Origin: Pseudomonas sp. sp1636
GTDB taxonomy: Bacteria > Pseudomonadota > Gammaproteobacteria > Pseudomonadales > Pseudomonadaceae
Direction: 5' to 3'
Assembly (NCBI RefSeq): GCF_030376615.1
Contig: NZ_JARRAB010000010.1
Coordinates: 62,001 to 126,000 of the forward strand
Length of the DNA: 64,000 bases
Positions within the stretch are counted from its first letter, which is position 1; each line of letters opens with the position of its first letter. Under the pieces are notes generated by a model that ran no database searches, was not told the origin of the DNA, and worked only from the letters and a program-made list of their open reading frames with translations. A program made the translations under genes and the position numbers. This document shows positions 39,253 through 47,039 of the stretch, one piece after another.

Positions 39253-40209
39253 ATGAATGAGAATCTGGAGTTCAACGAGTTCCACTGGCTGCTGGCCGTG
39301 GTGCAGAGCATCGATGTAGGTGTCGTGGTGCTTGATCGCGACTACCGCGTACAGGTCTGGAACACCTTCATGGAGAACCGCTCGGGCCTGCAGCCCCACG
39401 AGGTGCATAAGCAATCGTTGTTCAGCCTGTTTCCCGAAATCGAAGAAAACTGGTTTCGGCACAAGGTCGAAGGGGTGGTGACTCTGGGCACGCCGGCTTT
39501 CACTATCTGGGAGCAGCGGCCTTATCTGGTGAAGTTCAAGAACTACCAGCCGATCACCGGGCAGGAAGAGTACATGTTTCAGAACACCACCATTCTGCCG
39601 TTGCAAGCCACCAATACGAACATCGAACATATTTGCCTGATCATCTACGACGTGACCAGTGTGGCGATAAACAAGCAGCAGTTACAGGCGACGAACCTGC
39701 AACTGCAACAACTCTCGCGTACCGATCGCCTGACCGGCCTGAACAACCGTGGCTACTGGGAAGAGTGCCTGCAGCACGAATATGCCCGGCACCGGCGTTA
39801 CCAGAGCATGGCCGCGCTGGTGATGTTCGATATCGATCACTTCAAGAAAGTTAACGACACCTATGGCCACCCGGCTGGAGACAAGGTGATTCAGGCCGTC
39901 GCCGCGGTGGTGCGCGAGCAGGTGCGCGACACCGATATTGCCGGGCGTTATGGCGGTGAGGAGTTCGTGGTTCTGCTCCCGGATGTCGACAGTAGCGGTG
40001 CCATGCTCTTTGCCGAACGCCTGCGCCTGCGCATCGAATCCCTGCTGGTTAGCTATGAGGGCCAAACTATCCCGTTCACCATCAGTCTGGGGGTGGCTGA
40101 CCTGAGCCATCCTGTCCAGGACTATCCGCAGTTGATCGAGCACGCTGACCAGGCCCTTTATGCATCCAAGCAGGGTGGCCGCAACCAGGTCAATTGCTAC
40201 GGCGGGTGA
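39253..40209 (+). CDS. PAS-GGDEF diguanylate cyclase
   Basis: A 318-residue cytoplasmic diguanylate cyclase. The N-terminal PAS-like sensor (about 8-145; VQSIDVGVVVLDRDYRVQVW) is followed by a short coiled coil and the GGDEF domain (about 155-315). The active site is RYGGEEF, and the inhibitory RxxD site is intact (RDTD, five residues before GGEEF), so product inhibition is expected. Metal-binding Asp is in MFDIDHFKKVND. It makes c-di-GMP from two GTP. It follows the receiver-CheC gene by two bases, which suggests that the partner controls its activity or reads the same signal. Confidence 0.92.
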   Translation: MNENLEFNEFHWLLAVVQSIDVGVVVLDRDYRVQVWNTFMENRSGLQPHEVHKQSLFSLFPEIEENWFRHKVEGVVTLGTPAFTIWEQRPYLVKFKNYQPITGQEEYMFQNTTILPLQATNTNIEHICLIIYDVTSVAINKQQLQATNLQLQQLSRTDRLTGLNNRGYWEECLQHEYARHRRYQSMAALVMFDIDHFKKVNDTYGHPAGDKVIQAVAAVVREQVRDTDIAGRYGGEEFVVLLPDVDSSGAMLFAERLRLRIESLLVSYEGQTIPFTISLGVADLSHPVQDYPQLIEHADQALYASKQGGRNQVNCYGG

Positions 40210-40422
40210 GCCTACTCCTCTGCAGAAGCTAGCCGGCACTGCATGCCCAACGGTTAGCCTATTGCCAATACTTGGGGCTGCGTCCGTTGCGCACGGCATT
40301 GCGTCCATCAGTTCGAGACCCACCTAGCCAAGCGATGGACACCTGTCACGGCGGTGGGCGAGCTGGCATAGCGATAGCCCCGCCGCGCATTTTGCGCAGC
40401 AGATCAAGCATTGAACTTTCCT

Positions 40423-40677
40423 TCAGGGCTCGGCTGTTCGCGGGCAACCGTTAGGGACGGGAGTGCGTTCGCGGGACTCGGGATAGCGCTCCAGCTTGTC
40501 TGCCGGACGCCGCGGCCTGGGCAGCAGTTCGCCACCACAGTTAGGGCAAGTGCCTTGCAGGCGCCTAGTCGCACAGTCACGGCAGAAGGTGCACTCGAAC
40601 GAACAGATCAAGGCATCAACCGAGTCGGCGGGTAGGTCACGGTCACAGCATTCACAGTTGGGGCGCAGTTGCAGCAT
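40423..40677 (-). CDS. DUF1272 zinc-ribbon protein
   Basis: An 84-residue protein starting MLQLRPNCECCDRDLP. Eight or more cysteines in CxxC pairs (CECC, CTFCRDC, CPNCGGEL) form two probable zinc knuckles, as in the DUF1272 family. The start at 40677 has GGAG six bases upstream; the frame extends to 40713. Function unknown. The cysteine-poor C-terminal tail (about 25 residues) is basic and Pro-rich. It stands alone. Confidence 0.82.
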   Translation of the reverse strand: MLQLRPNCECCDRDLPADSVDALICSFECTFCRDCATRRLQGTCPNCGGELLPRPRRPADKLERYPESRERTPVPNGCPRTAEP

Positions 40678-40906
40678 GCTTGACTCCGGCTTGGATAAGT
40701 ACGCGTCAGGCAATGGTTGTCAGCACATCCATGGGCCATTCTCGCTGAGCGATGGATGCAGTTTGCGCTCAGCGAACAGGTGGCAACAAGGACAATAAGC
40801 CCACAGATATTGCCACTTTTACCGGCTCCAAATCAGAGCAGATCAGGAGGAGGGCACCGCTACCCTGGCATTGCACGCGAGTGCACGGTGCCATTCACCG
40901 TCAGGA

Positions 40907-41176
40907 TTACTCCGGCATGCTCCAGGGAGCCAGGTCGTAACCCTGCTGGCTCAATTCGGCGCGAGACTTGTTTAGCACGCTAGCCAGCTGCACCGGGTCG
41001 CTGTAGATGCTGCTCGATAGCTGAGTACGGCCGAGTAGACGGGTGCTGGTGCGGTCGATGACCGTCAGGCTGAGTTCGCCGCTACCGTCTTGCGGTGCCC
41101 AGGCGACGCACTGGAAAGGTTGAAAGGCGCGATCGGCGATCAGCAGTGCTTCGTTAAAACGCAGCGGGGCGTTCAT
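40907..41176 (-). CDS. Conserved hypothetical protein, 89 residues
   Basis: A small soluble protein (MNAPLRFNEALLIADRAFQP) with no motif I can name. Codon use looks like neighbouring genes and the frame is free of rare features, so it is probably real. The segment ELSLTVIDRTSTRLLGRTQ could form beta strands, followed by an amphipathic helix near the C-terminus. An in-frame-coupled upstream frame (41173-41457) overlaps its ATG by four bases but does not look like a gene. Confidence 0.6.
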   Translation of the reverse strand: MNAPLRFNEALLIADRAFQPFQCVAWAPQDGSGELSLTVIDRTSTRLLGRTQLSSSIYSDPVQLASVLNKSRAELSQQGYDLAPWSMPE

Positions 41177-41786
41177 GGGGTCGTGTTCTCCGAGGTGATC
41201 CCAAAATCATAGGGCCTGCGACGCGGGTCGCTCGCTGGCCAGTCATAGTGTTGATGATTGAAGTTGACCAATAAGTCACACGCACAGGCAAATAATGTGC
41301 ACTCTGTCGAAAAAATTGTTATGCCCCCTTGGGCCGGTTTACACACCTGCGCCGGGGGGAAAGGTTTAAATTCTTCTCCGCCATCGAGAAAACGCTCAAT
41401 TACGGTACTTTTAGCTATTTGTGGCGATTGGCCGCCATAGCCCGGAAGTGGAGCCACGACGCCGTTTGTCGGCTTCGCTGAGCGAAAAATGAACGTATTC
41501 GGGCTTCCCCGCTCTTAAACTAGCCAGACGAGAGCGAGGGATTCACCCGCGTTTTCACCAGTCCAGGAGTTTTTCTCACATGAAAGAATCATGTGCGGGA
41601 AAGCGTTTACTTTTGAAAGAGGAAATCGAATGATGAAAAGTTCATTCGCCAGGCTGTTTATGCATTTGATGTTTCACACCTGAAACCGAAAGCTGCACTG
41701 GAGTATTTCTTCACTGCAAATGTAAAACTAAATGAATCATATGACGCAGATAGTCTGATTCACCTGAATATAAAAAAGAGGCACCC
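41177..41786. other. AT-richer 610-bp region with possible leader peptides
   Basis: This gap is clearly less GC-rich than its surroundings, most of all from 41630 on. Two tiny frames with ribosome sites overlap by an ATGA junction: 41580-41633 (MKESCAGKRLLLKEEIE, after CCAGGAG) and 41630-41683 (MMKSSFARLFMHLMFHT, after GAGGAAA). A third frame without a start codon is open from 41617 to 41850 and reads like protein (KFIRQAVYAFDVSHLKPKAA). The stretch may be a leader of the next gene or the decayed remains of a gene. No promoter is certain. Confidence 0.35.
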
Positions 41787-42455
41787 ATGGACTTTACTAT
41801 TCTCACTTCGTTTTTTGAACAAAAAACGGCCATGGAGTTTATGCGTTTAGGGATTGTTTATGCGCACCTGATCGCCTGTTGCGTTGCAATTGGCATGGTA
41901 TTAACCAGCGATGTCGCAATGGTCAAAGAATTGCTGAAAGGCAAGCACAGTCATCTGCAAGACAACCAGCATATGGAGCATTTGCAAAAGACGGTTTCTG
42001 CTGCACTGACGGTACTCTGGATAACGGGTCTGGCAATTATCTGGGTCGATATTGGCGATAAGGGCTTGTCCTACCTGCTCAATCCGAAGTTGCAGGCTAA
42101 AATCACCATCGTCATGTTGCTGACGTTCAATGGCATGCTGCTGCACAGCCTGGTGCTTCCTGCGCTGCAGAAGGCCGGATCGCTGCTCAAATTAGAGTTC
42201 AACATGCGCATGTTCGCGCTCTTTGCCGGTGCACTCTCTGGCGTGTCCTGGTTCTATGCCGCGATGCTCGGCGTCGGCCGTCCTCTGTCCTGGAAGTATT
42301 CGCTGATTGAAATTCTGGCGGCGTACCCAGTATTGATCGTCGGCGGGTTCATGATGATGGCACTGCTGACCCAGTGGGCAAAAAACCGTGAAGAAAGCGA
42401 GGGGATCCCGGCTAACGCTTATGCCCTGAGGAATTCGGCCCTGGCCGCCTGGTAA
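41787..42455 (+). CDS. Unknown integral membrane protein, about five helices
   Basis: A 222-residue protein with hydrophobic segments at about 18-40, 70-90, 104-126, 142-162 and 174-196. The loops carry EFMRLGIVYAHLIACC and GKHSHLQDNQHMEHLQK; the latter is rich in His. I do not recognise the family with confidence. AAGAGG precedes the ATG. Codon use is less GC-biased than that of neighbours, in line with the AT-richer leader, so recent acquisition is possible. It is followed by a terminator and is probably monocistronic. The histidines might bind a metal or heme, but that is only a thought. Confidence 0.7.
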   Translation: MDFTILTSFFEQKTAMEFMRLGIVYAHLIACCVAIGMVLTSDVAMVKELLKGKHSHLQDNQHMEHLQKTVSAALTVLWITGLAIIWVDIGDKGLSYLLNPKLQAKITIVMLLTFNGMLLHSLVLPALQKAGSLLKLEFNMRMFALFAGALSGVSWFYAAMLGVGRPLSWKYSLIEILAAYPVLIVGGFMMMALLTQWAKNREESEGIPANAYALRNSALAAW

Positions 42456-42520
42456 TATTAACTGTTATACCTGTCGGCATTCTTGCCGTTAATCGCGCTA
42501 CCCCCTAGCGCTGCTGGATA

Positions 42521-42580
42521 AAGACGCCCCGGATCCTGACAGTAACTCTGCGACTGTCATGGCCTGGGGTGTCTTGTTTT
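42521..42580 (+). terminator. Long two-part hairpin after the membrane protein gene
   Basis: AAGACGCCCC (42521-42530) pairs with GGGGTGTCTT (42566-42575) with one G-T pair, and an inner GACAGT/ACTGTC stem extends it. GTTTT follows. It fits a rho-independent terminator. Confidence 0.75.
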
Positions 42581-42785
42581 ATGCGTGCTCTTAATGAGCG
42601 ATGACCGCGACCTGCACGCCAAGTCCCGTGCCGCGGCCTTGATCATCAGGATCCGAATCGCCCCATGCTCGCCTCCAACACGCAAGAACGCGATGATAGA
42701 GCTTCAGCCACACCGCCCCAGCGACTTGATCTGGCACACTTGCTCGATGGCATGCTGCTCAAGCGGGCTTGAGCAAATTCAGCTT

Positions 42786-42815
42786 GAGTTAAGTCCAGCG
42801 CAGTAACCTTAACTC
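42786..42815. promoter_or_regulatory. Putative operator GAGTTAAG-N14-CTTAACTC
   Basis: Perfect 8-bp arms at 42786-42793 and 42808-42815 lie 29 bp upstream of the first PepSY gene. The operon encodes an OmpR-type regulator, so autoregulation through this site is plausible. The binding protein is not shown by the sequence. Confidence 0.45.
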
Positions 42816-42844
42816 CGTCGAAACAACCCTCACGGAGACTCACC

Positions 42845-43150
42845 ATGAAAGCATTGATCGCCCTGTTCGCAATTGCTGCTCTGGCCGCCGCCGGTATCGC
42901 TCAAGCGCGTGACCTCGGCCCGGATGAAGCCCTGAAACTGCGTGATGCGGGTACTATCCAATCGTTCGAGACGCTCAATGCCGCTGCCCTGGCCTTGCAG
43001 CCAGGCGGCAAAATCGAGGAAACCGAGTTGGAAGAGGAATACGGCCGCTACATTTATCAGGTCGAGGTGCGCGACGCGCAAGGCGTGCGATGGGACATAG
43101 AGCTGGACGCCAGCAATGGCCAGATTCTCAAGAATCAGCAGGACGACTGA
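42845..43150 (+). CDS. Secreted PepSY-domain protein
   Basis: A 101-residue protein with a signal peptide (about 1-22, ending AGIAQA-RD) and one PepSY domain. The beta-strand pair YIYQVEVRDAQGVRWDIELD and the ending ASNGQILKNQQDD are typical. PepSY proteins are periplasmic inhibitors or sensors, often encoded with two-component systems. ACGGAG precedes the ATG. Its TGA overlaps the ATG of the next gene (TGATG), so translation is coupled. The paralogous next protein suggests a local duplication. Confidence 0.85.
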   Translation: MKALIALFAIAALAAAGIAQARDLGPDEALKLRDAGTIQSFETLNAAALALQPGGKIEETELEEEYGRYIYQVEVRDAQGVRWDIELDASNGQILKNQQDD

Positions 43151-43464
43151 TGCGCAAGGTTCTGCGCGATCAGGCCCTGTGCGGCATGCTTCTGCTTGCG
43201 CTGAACGGTACTGCCGGTGCCCGTGATCTGGATCAGGATGAAGCCTTGCGCTTGCGCCGCGAGGGGCTGATTTTGCCGCTTGAGCAACTGATGCGTACGG
43301 CCTTGCAGCGTTATCCAGGAGCCACCTTGCTCGAAGCCGAGCTGGAGGAGGAGGACGACATCCTGGTCTATGAGCTCGAGTTGCTGACCTCGCGAGGCGT
43401 GGTGCGCGAACTGGAGCTGGACGCCCGCGACGGGCGCATCCTGAAGGATGAGGTGGACGACTGA
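43150..43464 (+). CDS. Second secreted PepSY-domain protein
   Basis: A 104-residue paralogue of the preceding protein: signal peptide (about 1-24, ending NGTAGA-RD), then RDLDQDEALRLRREGLI, which matches RDLGPDEALKLRDAGTI of the first. The C-terminal ELDARDGRILKDEVDD again matches. It is more acidic (ELEEEDD). The ATG overlaps the previous stop and its own TGA directly precedes the ATG of the response regulator. The two PepSY proteins probably act in the periplasm on the kinase of the same operon. Confidence 0.85.
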   Translation: MRKVLRDQALCGMLLLALNGTAGARDLDQDEALRLRREGLILPLEQLMRTALQRYPGATLLEAELEEEDDILVYELELLTSRGVVRELELDARDGRILKDEVDD

Positions 43465-44139
43465 ATGCGCCTGTTGCTAGTGGAAGACCATGTGCCTCTG
43501 GCTGACGAGCTACTCGCCGACCTGGCACGCCAGGGCTATGCGGTGGATTGGCTGGCGGATGGCCGCGATGCGCTGTATCAGGGCGCCAGCGAGCCTTACG
43601 ATCTGATCATTCTCGACCTGGGTTTGCCGGGCAAACCTGGTTTGCAAGTGTTGACGGAGTGGCGAGCGGGCGGCCTGAGCGTCCCGGTGTTGATCCTCAC
43701 CGCACGCGGCTCCTGGGCCGAACGCATCGAGGGCCTTAAGGCCGGCGCCGACGATTACCTGAGCAAACCCTTTCACCCGGAAGAACTGCAACTGCGCATT
43801 CAGGTGTTACTGCGCCGCGCGCACGGCCTGGCCAATCAGCCGCAATTACAGGCGGCCGGATGGTTGTTGGATGAAGGGCGGCAGTGCGTCAGACGCAAGG
43901 GTGAGGGTGAAGAGGTGGAGCTGACCTCCGCTGAGTTTCGCCTGCTGCGCTATTTCATGCTACACGCCGGGCAGATCCTCTCGAAAAGCCACCTGGCCGA
44001 GCATCTCTATGACGGTGAGACAGAGCGCGACTCGAATGTCATTGAGGTTCACGTCAATCACTTGCGCCGGAAAATCGGCCGGGAAATGATCGAAACCCGG
44101 CGTGGCCAGGGCTATCGGTTCAGCGGGGGCGCTGTTTGA
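43465..44139 (+). CDS. OmpR-family response regulator
   Basis: A 224-residue two-domain regulator. The receiver domain has the acidic residues VEDH, phospho-Asp in [13 protein letters not shown], Thr in LILTARG and Lys in LSKPFHPEE. The C-terminal winged helix ends in [20 protein letters not shown]. It resembles the PmrA/QseB/PhoP group. The dyad at 42786-42815 is its candidate site. The stop overlaps the TTG start of the kinase. Confidence 0.93.
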   Translation: MRLLLVEDHVPLADELLADLARQGYAVDWLADGRDALYQGASEPYDLIILDLGLPGKPGLQVLTEWRAGGLSVPVLILTARGSWAERIEGLKAGADDYLSKPFHPEELQLRIQVLLRRAHGLANQPQLQAAGWLLDEGRQCVRRKGEGEEVELTSAEFRLLRYFMLHAGQILSKSHLAEHLYDGETERDSNVIEVHVNHLRRKIGREMIETRRGQGYRFSGGAV

Positions 44140-45464
44140 GATCGATTCAGCGGCGCTTGAGTCTGGGCTTGATCGGCATATTGCTGGTGATTGGCCTACT
44201 CCTGATGCAGACCAGTCTATGGCTGTTCGATCTTGGTCTGCGCCGCTACCTGCAAGCCGACCTGCGCGACGAAGCCGAGTCGCTGCTGGTGGCCATGGTG
44301 CGCGGGCCGCAAGGTCTGCAGTTGAATGAACAACGCCTCAGCGCCGCTTTCCAGCGGCCATACTCCGGGCATTACTTTCGTATCGATTTTGCCGACAAGA
44401 ATTGGCGCTCGCGTTCGCTGTGGGACAGCGAGTTGCAACCGGCGCCGGAGCCGGGACTGCAAGATCAGTTGAGCGACGGTCCGCAGGGGCAGTTACTGCT
44501 CAGTTATCGTGGCGACTATCAGCGTTTCGGCCAGCGGCTATCCGTCCATGTGGCCCAGGACTATACGCCGGTGCTGCAGAGCTTTCGCCGGGTGCAACAG
44601 CTGGGCCTGGGGGTGGGCGTGGCCGCCTTGCTGTTGATGCTGTTGCTGCAACGCCTGACCGTCAGCCGCGCATTGCGCCCGCTGGAACAGGTGCGCCAGC
44701 AGATCGCCCAGCTGCAACGGGGGCAGCGCAGCGCGCTGGACAGCCGCGTGCCCCGCGAGTTGGAGCCTCTGGTGGCGCAGATCAATCACCTGCTGGCGTA
44801 CACCGAAGACACCCTGAGACGCTCGCGCACTGGCCTGGGCAACCTCGGCCACGCCTTGAAAACGCCACTGGCGGTGCTGCTCAGCCTGGCCGGACGGGAC
44901 GAGCTGAAAGGCTGTCCCGAGTTGCAGGCCAGCCTGCTCGATAACCTGCGGCAGATCGAACAACGCCTGGCGCGTGAGCTGGGACGGGCGCGCTTGGCCG
45001 GGGAGGCCTTACCCGGCGCGCATTTCACTTGCGCCGAGGAGTTGCCGGGGCTGTTCGCCACCCTGGCGATGATCCACCGGCGCAACCTGCGCCTGGATTG
45101 GCAGGCCGCGCCAGGTTTGCGTTTACCCTGGGATCGGGAAGATATGCTCGAACTGCTCGGCAATCTGTTGGATAACGCCTGCAAATGGGCGAAAAGCCAG
45201 GCGCGCTTGAGTATCGAGTGCACGGTTGCAGGCTACCTGCTCAAGGTCGACGACGATGGCCCCGGCATCGAAGCCGGGCGGCGTGAGGAAGTGCTGAGCC
45301 GTGGCACGCGCCTGGATGAGCAGATGGCCGGACACGGTTTGGGCCTGGGCATAGTGCGCGACATCGTCGATGCCTGGGGCGGGCGCCTGGAACTGACGGA
45401 CAGTGAACTAGGCGGTTTGTGCGTGCGCATTCAGTTACCACCATCGGCAGTGCGCAAGGCGTAG
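44136..45464 (+). CDS. Sensor histidine kinase, PhoQ/QseC-like
   Basis: A 442-residue inner-membrane kinase. Transmembrane helices at about 9-32 and 150-170 enclose a periplasmic sensor of about 115 residues. The H box [13 protein letters not shown] box [15 protein letters not shown], the D box [11 protein letters not shown] and the G2 box [14 protein letters not shown] are all intact. The start is TTG 44136, overlapping the response-regulator stop (TTGA) after GGGGGC. The operon order PepSY, PepSY, regulator, kinase suggests that the small periplasmic proteins tune the sensor. The stimulus is unknown; metals or cationic peptides are common for this group. Confidence 0.9.
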   Translation: MRSIQRRLSLGLIGILLVIGLLLMQTSLWLFDLGLRRYLQADLRDEAESLLVAMVRGPQGLQLNEQRLSAAFQRPYSGHYFRIDFADKNWRSRSLWDSELQPAPEPGLQDQLSDGPQGQLLLSYRGDYQRFGQRLSVHVAQDYTPVLQSFRRVQQLGLGVGVAALLLMLLLQRLTVSRALRPLEQVRQQIAQLQRGQRSALDSRVPRELEPLVAQINHLLAYTEDTLRRSRTGLGNLGHALKTPLAVLLSLAGRDELKGCPELQASLLDNLRQIEQRLARELGRARLAGEALPGAHFTCAEELPGLFATLAMIHRRNLRLDWQAAPGLRLPWDREDMLELLGNLLDNACKWAKSQARLSIECTVAGYLLKVDDDGPGIEAGRREEVLSRGTRLDEQMAGHGLGLGIVRDIVDAWGGRLELTDSELGGLCVRIQLPPSAVRKA

Positions 45465-45508
45465 CGGATTCGCCTCACTGAGCGCTACGGCCAGCCGCTG
45501 CGCCCGTG

Positions 45509-46204
45509 CTAAAGGCTGATCTTGTCGGCGCTCAGCGAAATGAAATCTTCGTGTTTCATCTTGGTCATCAACACTTGCCAATGCGGCAGCAGTTCGATGT
45601 TGCCGGCTACCTGTAGGTTGCTCTGCTCAAACCTGTACAAGTGCGTGGAACCGAAGGCGAACTGCATCTGCAGATCGAGGCGCTGGCTAATGGGTAGAAT
45701 TTCTGCGGTTAGATTGTCCAGCAGTACGGGCTCCACGCCGCTATCAGGCCAGAAACCCAGCACCATATGGGCCTGTTTGGTCGAGGCCAGCGTCGCGTAG
45801 ATAAGGCGCAGGCTTTGCTCGGGGATCCCGAGCAGGCGCAGGGTGAAGTACTTGGCGAGGGCGAAATCTTCACAGTCGCCGGCACCTAGCTCAAGGGTTT
45901 CCAGCGGCGAGGCCCAGTAGTCGATTTGTCCCCGCAGATCCCGGTCTTCGGCAAACCGGGTACGCCGATTGAAAAAGCCGTTGACCGCCTGCAGTTTCTC
46001 CACCTCGCTTAGTGGCATCGACTGGGCGATCAATGACTGCCAATCCTGCAGCCGCTGCGCCACCTGTTCATCCCGATGCTCGCGCGGCGAGTGAGGTGCG
46101 GCTTTGGCCCCTCCCATAATCAGGCCGCCACCGAGCAGGAGGCCTGCCAGGATATGTCGCCGGCGACCGAGCAAGATAAATAGAAGGCGGTACAGACCGG
46201 TCAA
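45509..46204 (-). CDS. lapG: LapG-type periplasmic cysteine protease (transglutaminase-like)
   Basis: A bacterial transglutaminase-like cysteine protease of about 231 residues. The catalytic Cys and the flanking Ca-binding acids of LapG lie in AGDCEDFALAKYF, the His in TKQAHMVLGF and the Asp in LLDNLTAEI. A signal anchor (LYRLLFILLGRRRHILAGLL) leads to the periplasm. LapG cleaves the giant adhesin LapA when freed by the c-di-GMP receptor LapD. No lapD or adhesin gene is adjacent, which is unusual. The start is TTG 46204, with AAAGGAG six bases upstream; ATG 46243 and 46282 are longer options without a ribosome site. Another BTLCP function cannot be excluded. Confidence 0.75.
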   Translation of the reverse strand: MTGLYRLLFILLGRRRHILAGLLLGGGLIMGGAKAAPHSPREHRDEQVAQRLQDWQSLIAQSMPLSEVEKLQAVNGFFNRRTRFAEDRDLRGQIDYWASPLETLELGAGDCEDFALAKYFTLRLLGIPEQSLRLIYATLASTKQAHMVLGFWPDSGVEPVLLDNLTAEILPISQRLDLQMQFAFGSTHLYRFEQSNLQVAGNIELLPHWQVLMTKMKHEDFISLSADKISL

Positions 46205-46412
46205 ATGGGGCTCCTTTGGCGGCGACAGATGTCGGTGACACATCGTTACCTGCCGGATGATGTTGACAGGCGAATTCACCATAAAACCCCAACCTAGCCG
46301 AGGGCAAGGTACGTTGGTCGGCCGGCGGCTGTATCCGACGGGCTGCCTGTAACAGCGCACCTCGCCAGTGCTCTCATAGGGTGGGGGAACGCTTCATTTA
46401 GAGGATCGCATC

Positions 46413-46733
46413 ATGAAATCGATACTGCATACGACGGCACTCGCCGTCTTGATAACAGGAGCGGTGACTGCGGTACAGGCGAGCGAAGCAACAGGACTTT
46501 TGCTGGCAGAAGGCGGCAGTGAGCGACTGATGGACTATCGCCTGCAGCAGGAGGTTCTGCTGAGCAATAGCCCCAGCCAGAGTTCCGGCCAACGTTTTGC
46601 TCAGATGCTCGAGGAACAGCCCACTGCGGCTGGTTCCGCGTTCGAGCAACAGGAGCAACAAGTCGGCGCTTCGGAAAGCCGTTTCAGATCCCCCATACTG
46701 AGGGATAGGGCGCTCTACGGTAGCCCTCATTAA
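46413..46733 (+). CDS. Unknown secreted protein, 106 residues
   Basis: A signal peptide (about 1-23, MKSILHTTALAVLITGAVTA, cleavage after VQA) precedes a polar, Gln/Ser/Glu-rich mature part with no Cys. The mature part begins SEATGLLLAEGGSERLMDYR and is predicted helical, then disordered. AGAGGA stands before the ATG. It is divergent from the LapG-like gene across about 210 bp and a hairpin follows it. Function unknown. Confidence 0.65.
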   Translation: MKSILHTTALAVLITGAVTAVQASEATGLLLAEGGSERLMDYRLQQEVLLSNSPSQSSGQRFAQMLEEQPTAAGSAFEQQEQQVGASESRFRSPILRDRALYGSPH

Positions 46734-47039
46734 TAGCGCACATGTGTTGTCTGAAGTAGGGGGCTTATCCCAGCAACACTGGGATAAGCCCCTGGCACAT
46801 ACCGTTGGCAAACACCGGATTACTCGTATCGAGGCTTTCGCGCACGGGTTTCCGCGGCAGTGGCGCCAGCCCCGGATCGATCGCGTCGCTCGGCTCGTCG
46901 GTGGTTTGTTCGCATTGCCTTAGGCGCCTGCGACCGATTCCGCGCGGTTGCCGTTACGACCGAAGCCGGCAGCCAAGGCGATGTGCAGGGGGCTGCCGAC
47001 CGCGAAAAATCGAATGCCAAGGCATAAGGTTCCTGCCGC
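46734..47039. other. Intergenic region, 306 bp
   Basis: It holds the hairpin at 46760-46792. The remainder has open frames on both strands that look like chance GC-rich frames. I see nothing else. Confidence 0.5.
46760..46792. terminator. 14-bp perfect hairpin
   Basis: GGGGCTTATCCCAG (46760-46773) pairs exactly with CTGGGATAAGCCCC (46779-46792) around CAACA, 27 bp after the secreted-protein gene. There is no T-run. Confidence 0.6.

Larger units (their letters stand above)
42456..42844. other. Intergenic region before the PepSY operon, 389 bp
   Basis: It holds the terminator of the membrane protein (42521-42580) and, close to the next gene, a dyad at 42786-42815. The middle part has short frames only and no coding signal. 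Confidence 0.5.

Noticed and set aside
41173..41457. Minus-strand frame of 94 codons overlapping the start of the 89-residue gene by ATGA
   Set aside because: GTG start without a ribosome site, unusual Cys-rich composition and AT-richer DNA; probably chance.
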